From an uncultured bacterium (GTDB lineage: Bacteria; Gemmatimonadota; Gemmatimonadetes; Palauibacterales; KS3-K002): a DNA stretch of 13,099 bases. The stretch lies in the NCBI GenBank assembly GCA_947581845.1, contig CANPVY010000052.1, positions 1 through 13,099 of the forward strand. Direction: 5' to 3'. The notes below the pieces were generated by a model. The model ran no database searches, was not told the DNA's origin, and worked only from the letters and a program-made list of their open reading frames with translations. A program made the translations under genes and the position numbers. Within the stretch, counting starts at the first letter, position 1. The number at the start of each line of letters is the position of its first letter. Below are positions 7,825 to 13,099 of this stretch, piece by piece.

Positions 7825-10698
7825 CTAGCGCCTCCCGGACCTTCGGTTTTCCTGGCGATAGTCGAACTTCAGATCCTGCAGATCGTTGAGGTGGACCCTG
7901 AAGTCGAACATGAAATTGCCGTTGGCGGCTTTGAGGAACTGGAAGCTGGCCGACCATCTGTGCAGGTCACGCTGTAGGCTGATCGCCTGGTCCACGAACT
8001 CGCCCTTCTCCAGATCGTATTGCGTACGCCACCTCACCGTCCAGTTCTCGGTCGGCTGGAACCCGAGGTTGGCCCGCACGGACTGGCGGTTGGGCGGCGG
8101 CTCCTGGCCCGGGATGGGTCGGGTGCGCACCAGGCTATAGTCGATGCTGATGCTCCAGGGCCGAGGTCCGCCTCGGCCTTCCTCTCCGGGACGAGCCCTC
8201 TCGTCGGCCTCGGCGGCCAATTCGGGTTCGCCCTCGCCAAACTCCTCAGCCGCGGGCACGATGCCGCGCTCCCTGGCGATGCCGGCGCCTGGCGCTCCCG
8301 GCATGCGCCCGAGGCTGCGCCCACCGAGCGAGAAGCTGAGGTTGAGCTGTCTCAGGAAGAGGTCGAACTTCCGCTCGCCGTCCTGCTCGTCGAAAAGGTC
8401 GTGATCCACACGCAGGGAGAGCCCTCTCAGGAGATCCGACGTGATGCTGTTCGAGACCCTGGTGGTCGTGAGCTTACCCTGGACGAGATCGTAGCTGAAC
8501 GGCGTGGTACGGATGGCCAGCAGTGTGATCTTACGCGCCTCAGGCGGCCGACCGGCTTGCACCATGTCGGCTCGCGTCGAGTCTTCCTCCGCCGGCGCGC
8601 TCTCCCGCGGCTTCAGCTTGGCCTCGAACGTCTGCGAGACCGTCATGCTCACCACGTGCTGTTCCCGCGTGCTGTCCCCCGGGAAATGCCTGACCTCAAG
8701 GATCCTTCCAGACGGCTCGCTCGCCGGGCTGTAGCTCCAGCTGAAAGCCGGGGAAATCTTGTGCCGGACGCGCTCCAGCGGGCCGAGGCCGGGAAAGAAC
8801 CCGTACAGATCGGTGTTGAGAGTGGCTGACATCGAGATCCGCGTCGGACCAGACACGAAACTCATGTTGGTCTCATTGGCGCGATACAACCTGCCGTCGA
8901 GGTTGACCGCCGGAGTGATCGTGGTGGAGCCGATGAGGCGTTGCTGGTAGCCCATGGAGGTCCGCCAGCCGAGCGTGCCGGTCCGCTTCTGCTGGCCGAT
9001 GACCACGGCGTTGATCGTCGTATCGCTACCGACGATCGTCGTATCCGCGCTCAGCGTGTCTGGCTGGTCGATCACTTGTTCAGAGTAGGAGCCGCTTGAA
9101 TTCAGGCGGAGGCTACCGAGCGCCAGTCCCGAGGTGGCTCCGGCGCTCATCGAGGTGCGGTCAGGTTGTCCCGGTCGCTCCGAGGCCTGGCGCCTGAAAT
9201 TCGTGCTTCCGTTCCACGTGAGGCCGTTGTACCAGCGGGCTTCGAGCGGTGAGCGAGCCGGTGTCAACACGATCGGCGAGAGCGTGAGCGAGAACTGTGG
9301 AAACGAGGTCGTGGTTGCGTCGTTCCCCGTGAGTGGCTGCACCCGCTGTGCACTGAGGTTCAAGGTCCCCCAGTTGAATCGGGAGGTGAAACCGACGTCC
9401 GAGCGGATTTGCTGCACCAGCCGCTCAGGATTGAACTCGCTCTCGCGCCGGAACGTCTGGCTGGAGACATACTGGACCGACGCTCGCAGATCGCTGCGCT
9501 CGCCGAATTTCTGATTGTGGTTCCAGGCGAGCGAAAGCTCGCGGCCGCTATTGGGCAGGAAGAAGTGGGAGTAACCCAACCTCCCGGTCAGGAACTTCTG
9601 TCGCCAGCTATAGCGGAAGAACCCATCCAGGCGTGTCCAGGTGTCGCTCCACCAATCGAGGCTGACCTGGGCATCCATGTAGTCGTTGATGGCCCAATAG
9701 TACCCGAGGTTGGAGATGTGGCGCTTGTAGCCACTGGAGTTTCTGACGATGTCGTTGACGCCGAACCCGAGCGTCAGTATCCCGCTGTGCCGGCCCTTGC
9801 GGATATCCTGAGCGATGAATGGGAACCAGAAGACGGGCACGTCGCCAAAGTAGAGCCGCACCGGCCAAGCCACGATAATGTGGCCCATGATGAGCTTGAT
9901 CTTGTCGGATGCGAAATGATAGTGCGGCTCAGGCAGGTCGCATGATGTGAAGATTCCGCGTCTCACCCAGAGCGTGTCGCTACCCTCCAGCGTGAAGTTG
10001 CCGACGACGTTCCATATCTCCCACTGGGTTTGGCCGCCCAGTATCGTGCCAATCTTCCGCTCGGTATGGTAGAAGAGTGGCCCTTCCTCGCTGTTCACCT
10101 CCTCGCCTTTCGCGTTGATCAGCTTCGACTTGCCGTATGCCGTCAGGAAGAGCGTCGAGCCGTCGTACACTAAGGAGTCGGCGTAGAGTCGCTCGCCAGC
10201 CCGCTCGATCTCGGCCCGCCCGCGCGTGTGGATCGAGCGATCACGTGTCGAGAGCTGCAGAGTATCGCCACGATAGACCACGGGACGGTAGCCAGCCCGC
10301 TGCATCAGCGCCTGCATGATGGAGTCGGGGGCGGGAAACGGTGGCCCGGACTCCACTAAGGAGTCACTAGGCACCGAATCAGCGGGAACCCCACCGCGCC
10401 TCCTGAACACCCGTTCGCGACGCTCCGGCCTGGCCTCTTCGCGCGGCTCGACCTCGCGCCCGGCCCGCATCGTGTCCTGTCGGGTCGTGTCCTGGCTGAT
10501 CGGGTGGAGGCGGAGTGGCGCGACATCCAGAGGTGTCGCGCGACCCTCAGATACGGACGCAGGAAAGCATACTAGCGCGGCCGTAGCGAGAGCGAGCAGT
10601 GCCCCGCCTGAGACGTGGTCAATCCGTGATCGGCTGCGGGCTGCTCCCGACCAGCCGCCGGCGATCGACCACAGCCACGAGAAGAATCGAGACCTCAT
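7825..10698 (-). CDS. lptD: LptD-like LPS-assembly outer-membrane protein
   Basis: This 957-residue outer-membrane beta-barrel is likely to insert lipopolysaccharide into the outer leaflet, receiving it from a periplasmic LptA-type bridge. A basic N-terminus is followed by a hydrophobic segment at about residues 30-48 (GGALLALATAALVCF), a long signal peptide. A Pro/Arg/Glu-rich linker runs to about 120. An OstA/LptA-like jelly-roll follows at about 138-270 (DTLQLSTRDRSIHTRGRAEIE, LYADSLVYDG) and includes FTSCDLPEPHYHFASDKIKL, typical of divergent LptDs. From about 280 onward there are many alternating aromatic/polar strands (LYFGDVPVFWFPFI, then barrel strands) with an acidic insertion near 840-870. 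Only one cysteine (Cys253) lies beyond the signal region, so the E. coli disulfide pattern is absent. The start is uncertain: ATG 10698 lies 80 nt inside tatC with no clear Shine-Dalgarno, but no ATG, GTG or TTG occurs in frame between it and the hydrophobic segment. Confidence 0.87.
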   Translation of the reverse strand: MRSRFFSWLWSIAGGWSGAARSRSRIDHVSGGALLALATAALVCFPASVSEGRATPLDVAPLRLHPISQDTTRQDTMRAGREVEPREEARPERRERVFRRRGGVPADSVPSDSLVESGPPFPAPDSIMQALMQRAGYRPVVYRGDTLQLSTRDRSIHTRGRAEIERAGERLYADSLVYDGSTLFLTAYGKSKLINAKGEEVNSEEGPLFYHTERKIGTILGGQTQWEIWNVVGNFTLEGSDTLWVRRGIFTSCDLPEPHYHFASDKIKLIMGHIIVAWPVRLYFGDVPVFWFPFIAQDIRKGRHSGILTLGFGVNDIVRNSSGYKRHISNLGYYWAINDYMDAQVSLDWWSDTWTRLDGFFRYSWRQKFLTGRLGYSHFFLPNSGRELSLAWNHNQKFGERSDLRASVQYVSSQTFRRESEFNPERLVQQIRSDVGFTSRFNWGTLNLSAQRVQPLTGNDATTTSFPQFSLTLSPIVLTPARSPLEARWYNGLTWNGSTNFRRQASERPGQPDRTSMSAGATSGLALGSLRLNSSGSYSEQVIDQPDTLSADTTIVGSDTTINAVVIGQQKRTGTLGWRTSMGYQQRLIGSTTITPAVNLDGRLYRANETNMSFVSGPTRISMSATLNTDLYGFFPGLGPLERVRHKISPAFSWSYSPASEPSGRILEVRHFPGDSTREQHVVSMTVSQTFEAKLKPRESAPAEEDSTRADMVQAGRPPEARKITLLAIRTTPFSYDLVQGKLTTTRVSNSITSDLLRGLSLRVDHDLFDEQDGERKFDLFLRQLNLSFSLGGRSLGRMPGAPGAGIARERGIVPAAEEFGEGEPELAAEADERARPGEEGRGGPRPWSISIDYSLVRTRPIPGQEPPPNRQSVRANLGFQPTENWTVRWRTQYDLEKGEFVDQAISLQRDLHRWSASFQFLKAANGNFMFDFRVHLNDLQDLKFDYRQENRRSGRR

Positions 10699-11386
10699 AC
10701 AGCAATAGCAGTGGGACCATCATCATCAGCATGGTCCCAATGTCAGCTGGCGTCAGAACAGCGGATAGTACAGAGACGCCAACGATGGCATGGCGCCGGT
10801 ACCTTCTCAGCGTTCCCGCGTTGATTATGCCCAGCAGAGACAGTAGCAAGGTCACGAGCGGGAGCTCGAAGATCACCCCGAACGCCAGAATGAGACGTGT
10901 TGCGAAGCGCAAGTACTCTCCGATAGTGATGATCGGGGCCAGCGCCTGTGTTTGGAAACCCAACAAGAAGCGCAAGGCGAGGGGCAGAACCAGGAAGTAG
11001 GCCATCGCCACACCCAGCAGGAACAACACGAATGCGCCCACCAGAGCGGGGATCAGCACCCTCTTCTCTCGCTCGAAGAGCGCTGGGGACAAGAACGCCC
11101 AGACGTGATATACGACGATCGGCAGAGCCAGCACGAATCCGATCACGAATGACAACTTCAGCGTCACTGTCATCGGCTCGGTGGGGCTCGTGAACAAGAG
11201 CATGCCCTCCGGTACGAGCGGGGTGATGGGCCGCTTCAGTAGCCCGATGACGTCGAACTCGGTGACGATGAAGAAGCCGCCGACCGAGAGTGTCAAGACG
11301 GCCACGGCCACCCAGATGAGCCGAGATCGCAGCTCCTCGAGGTGATCGAGGAACGGCATCTCTGCGTTACCTTTGGCCTGCTTCAC
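10619..11386 (-). CDS. tatC: Sec-independent protein translocase subunit TatC
   Basis: TatC is the inner-membrane receptor of the twin-arginine pathway; it binds the RR signal peptides of folded substrates and recruits TatA. The 255 residues fit the family. The hallmark N-terminal MPFLDHLEELRSRLI (residues 10-24) is present, followed by six predicted membrane segments (roughly 22-41, 75-98, 112-142, 160-185, 197-215, 218-240). The conserved PALFEREKR loop (101-109) and SAVLTPADI with MMMVPLLLLYE (208-231) are also visible. The GTG start at 11386 overlaps the nrdR TGA as GTGA (11383-11386), with GGAG directly beside it. An alternative ATG at residue 10, just before PFLDHLEEL, would also give a normal N-terminus. 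No tatA or tatB is in the window. The 3' end overlaps the start of lptD by 80 nt. Confidence 0.97.
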   Translation of the reverse strand: MKQAKGNAEMPFLDHLEELRSRLIWVAVAVLTLSVGGFFIVTEFDVIGLLKRPITPLVPEGMLLFTSPTEPMTVTLKLSFVIGFVLALPIVVYHVWAFLSPALFEREKRVLIPALVGAFVLFLLGVAMAYFLVLPLALRFLLGFQTQALAPIITIGEYLRFATRLILAFGVIFELPLVTLLLSLLGIINAGTLRRYRRHAIVGVSVLSAVLTPADIGTMLMMMVPLLLLYEVSILLVAVVDRRRLVGSSPQPITD

Positions 11387-11928
11387 TCCGATCGCTCGCT
11401 ATCCTTCCGGCTCTTCGCCGGTCGCTCCTCGGACAGGGCGGATTCCAGGAAATCGAGTTGCGCGGCATCGTAACCCTGCCGAGCCGCCAGTTCGCGAATC
11501 GTTTCCAGATACTCTTCCGGGTCTTGGAAGCGCGTGTAGACGGAGGCGAAACGCACGTAGGCGACCTGGTCGAGATCCCTCAGGTAGTCCATCACCCGCT
11601 CGCCGATCTGCCAGCTCTCGACCTCGCCCGATTCGCTTCTTTCGAGGCTCTCCTCTATGGCATCGGCGATCTCTTCGATCTGCCCCAGGGTGACGGGACG
11701 CTTCGTACAGGCCACCTGGATACCGCGGATCAGCTTGTTGCGATCGAACGGCTCCACACTGCCGTCCCGTTTACGGACCGACAACGGGCGTTCCTCCACG
11801 ACCTCGTAGGTCGTGAAACGGTCGCCACAATTCTGGCATTCGCGCCTGCGGCGCACCGCTCGACCGTCACGGCTCGCGCGCGAGTCGATGACCCGGTTAT
11901 TCGTGTGACCGCAATACGGACAGCGCAT
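11383..11928 (-). CDS. nrdR: Transcriptional repressor NrdR
   Basis: NrdR is a zinc-ribbon/ATP-cone repressor that binds NrdR boxes at ribonucleotide reductase promoters and senses dATP/ATP levels. The zinc ribbon is intact: CPYC (Cys3, Cys6) and CQNC (Cys31, Cys34), separated by VIDSRASRDGRAVRRRRE and followed by RFTTYE. The ATP-cone begins at about residue 49 (VRKRDGSVEPFDRNKLIRGI) and ends at about 139 (VAYVRFASVYTRFQDPEEY). At 181 residues it is longer than the common size of about 150. The extra C-terminal 30 or so residues are charged and look disordered (ending KSRKDSERSE). It starts with ATG at 11928, with no evident Shine-Dalgarno, 42 bp after the cpoB-like gene. It is translationally coupled to tatC through a GTGA overlap. 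No NrdR box pair was found in the window. Confidence 0.97.
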   Translation of the reverse strand: MRCPYCGHTNNRVIDSRASRDGRAVRRRRECQNCGDRFTTYEVVEERPLSVRKRDGSVEPFDRNKLIRGIQVACTKRPVTLGQIEEIADAIEESLERSESGEVESWQIGERVMDYLRDLDQVAYVRFASVYTRFQDPEEYLETIRELAARQGYDAAQLDFLESALSEERPAKSRKDSERSE

Positions 11929-11970
11929 GAAGGCAGGGATGGATCGCCCGGTAACCCACCGAGCAGACCG

Positions 11971-12750
11971 TCAGCGACAGCCGTGCCGCTGGGCCTGGTC
12001 GCGGGCCAGCCGGGCTTCGTCGCTCCGTGGATAACCGGCCATCACACGTTGGAAATACTGACAAGCGGAGTCTTTGTTCCCCTGCTCAAACTGTAGAAGT
12101 GCAGCCTTATAGAGCGCCGTCGGTGCCGCCTGGGAATTCGGGTACAGCTGAACGACACGGTTGTACGCGGCCAGCGCTCGCGAGGCATCGCCCTCTTCCC
12201 TGTACGTCTCCGCCAGGTGGTACTGCGCGTCAGGGGCCAGCTCATCTGCCGGGAAGGCGTCGAGGAACTCCTCGAACCCTGAGCGGGCCGTATTGTAGGC
12301 GCCACGGCGGAACTGCTCCATCGCCGCGGCATAGAGGGCGCGGGCATCGCTTTCCGCACCGCCCTCCGCCCCGCCGCCCTCTATGGTGGCGCTGTCCGGC
12401 TCGATCCCGGGACGCGGCTCCTGCAACTCACGCATCTCAATCCGTTCCCGCAGGCTACCCAGCACAATCTGACTCTGGCCGAGCAGCTCCTGAATTTGCA
12501 CGAGCTGCCGCTCCATGTCGTCGAGCTGGCGGCGGATATCGCCGCCCATCGTCAGGGCGAGGCTCCGCTGCTCTTCCTGGGCCGCTGCGAGCGCGCTGTC
12601 CAGCTCCAGCAAGCTGGTCGCGATACTGTCCTGGCGCGCTCGAACCCAAGCGAGGTCACTGCGGATGCGGTCAACATCGCGCTTCGTGGCGCACGCACTG
12701 GCCGCCACGACGGCCAGCAGCGCCAGGAACCTCGCGGTGTAATGCTTCAT
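11971..12750 (-). CDS. ybgF: CpoB/YbgF-like Tol-Pal-associated protein, probable lipoprotein
   Basis: This envelope protein resembles YbgF/CpoB, which works with the Tol-Pal system and coordinates peptidoglycan synthesis with outer-membrane constriction at division. The 259-residue product has a signal peptide (MKHYTARFLALLAVVAASA) ending in Cys20. AASAC is a loose lipobox, so it may be lipid-anchored, unlike soluble E. coli CpoB. A coiled coil covers about 25-108, an acidic/Gly-rich linker about 110-135, and TPR-type repeats about 137-255 (YAAAMEQFRRGAYNTARSGF, AQYHLAETYREEGD, ALYKAALLQFEQGNKDSA). The start is ATG at 12750. The frame is open to 12912, but that stretch overlaps pal out of frame and encodes nothing signal-like. 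The nearest Shine-Dalgarno (AGGAG, inside the pal end) is about 21 nt away, so a non-ATG start (CTG) slightly upstream cannot be excluded. It follows pal by 16 bp, the usual order in tol-pal operons. Confidence 0.9.
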   Translation of the reverse strand: MKHYTARFLALLAVVAASACATKRDVDRIRSDLAWVRARQDSIATSLLELDSALAAAQEEQRSLALTMGGDIRRQLDDMERQLVQIQELLGQSQIVLGSLRERIEMRELQEPRPGIEPDSATIEGGGAEGGAESDARALYAAAMEQFRRGAYNTARSGFEEFLDAFPADELAPDAQYHLAETYREEGDASRALAAYNRVVQLYPNSQAAPTALYKAALLQFEQGNKDSACQYFQRVMAGYPRSDEARLARDQAQRHGCR

Positions 12751-12766
12751 TGTTCGAAACAGACAG

Positions 12767-13099
12767 TCACTCTCCTGCGCCGATGCGTCCCTGATCCGTG
12801 ATCGGGAACTCCGCGCGCCGGTTCTGCGCCCATGCCTCCTCGTTATGGGCGTCCACGAGCGGACGTTCCTCGCCGTAGCTGATCGTGGTGAACCGACCGG
12901 CATCGATGCCATAGCTCATCAGGTAGCGGCGCACGGACTCCGCGCGACGCTGGCCCAATGCGAGGTTGTACTCGTTCGAGCCGCGCTCGTCGCAGTGCCC
13001 CTCGATTCGCAGGCGGATACCGGGGTACTCGCGAAGCACACTCACTTTCCGCTGCAACACTTCCTCGGCATCGGGACGGATGTCTGACTTGTCGCAATC
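12767..13099 (-). CDS. pal: Peptidoglycan-associated lipoprotein Pal, 5' partial
   Basis: This is the C-terminal OmpA-like peptidoglycan-binding domain of Pal, the outer-membrane lipoprotein that is tethered to the cell wall and moved by TolB/TolQRA. The open frame runs off the right edge; the visible 110 residues begin DCDKSDIRPDAEEVL. The diagnostic core is present: IRLRIEGHCDERGSNEYN, then LALGQRRAESVRRYL, then ISYGEERP and WAQNRRAEF. Positions equivalent to the conserved Asp/Arg diaminopimelate-binding residues are present in the NEYNLALGQRR segment. The lipoprotein signal peptide and N-terminal linker lie outside the window. The stop TGA is at 12767-12769, 16 bp before the cpoB-like gene, consistent with one operon; tolB would be expected just outside the window. 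Confidence 0.96.
   Translation of the reverse strand, partial: DCDKSDIRPDAEEVLQRKVSVLREYPGIRLRIEGHCDERGSNEYNLALGQRRAESVRRYLMSYGIDAGRFTTISYGEERPLVDAHNEEAWAQNRRAEFPITDQGRIGAGE

Noticed and set aside
8020..8829. Plus-strand open frame of 269 codons opposite lptD
   Set aside because: It is a shadow frame; its translation has no recognisable motif and lies fully within a supported gene.
12751..12912. Upstream extension of the cpoB-like gene to 12912
   Set aside because: It would overlap pal in another frame and place 54 basic residues before a clean signal peptide.
1..13099. A novel defence, mobile or biosynthetic system
   Set aside because: Every long supported frame belongs to a housekeeping, envelope or catabolic family; there are no direct repeats, integrases, transposases or clustered unknown genes.

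Overview
The window is GC-rich, densely coded chromosome from a Gram-negative-type (diderm) bacterium. Outer-membrane machinery is present (an LptD-type LPS transporter, Pal, a CpoB/YbgF-type protein, a SurA/PpiD-like peptidyl-prolyl isomerase). The divergent LptD, the very acidic TPR protein and the gene mix suggest a Gemmatimonadota-like lineage. That placement is an inference from protein character, not a proven assignment. I see no mobile element, CRISPR array, tRNA, rRNA or prophage.

Layout: only the first gene is on the plus strand, a parvulin-type isomerase cut by the left edge (<1..1052). Everything else is on the minus strand. Read in the direction of transcription, from the right edge leftwards, the order is: pal (cut by the right edge), a cpoB/ybgF-like gene, nrdR, tatC, an lptD-like gene, hutU, hutI, a large acidic TPR protein, a polyprenyl diphosphate synthase and a small DUF4321-type membrane protein. 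The last gene converges on the isomerase gene with 17 bp between the stop codons. Spacing is tight throughout: GTGA stop/start overlaps join nrdR to tatC and the synthase to the DUF4321 gene, hutI overlaps hutU by 8 nt, and lptD appears to start 80 nt inside tatC. The longest stretch without a gene is about 220 bp, between hutI and the TPR gene. It holds an AT-rich promoter-like patch and a short inverted repeat.

How the genes fit together: pal, cpoB, tatC, lptD, the isomerase and the polyprenyl synthase all serve envelope biogenesis (outer-membrane tethering, folded-protein export, LPS delivery, OMP folding, isoprenoid chain supply). nrdR is a ribonucleotide reductase repressor carried in the same run. 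hutU and hutI encode consecutive steps of histidine degradation. hutH is not adjacent and is not in the window.

The strongest unusual observations are: (1) hutI is frameshifted near its 3' end, and the expected C-terminus continues cleanly in another frame to a stop at 4814-4816; (2) a good sigma70-type promoter precedes the polyprenyl synthase gene and carries a perfect 13-bp inverted repeat in its spacer, a candidate operator; (3) lptD overlaps tatC deeply with no evident ribosome binding site. I did not find a convincing new defence, mobile or biosynthetic system. The region is mainly housekeeping.
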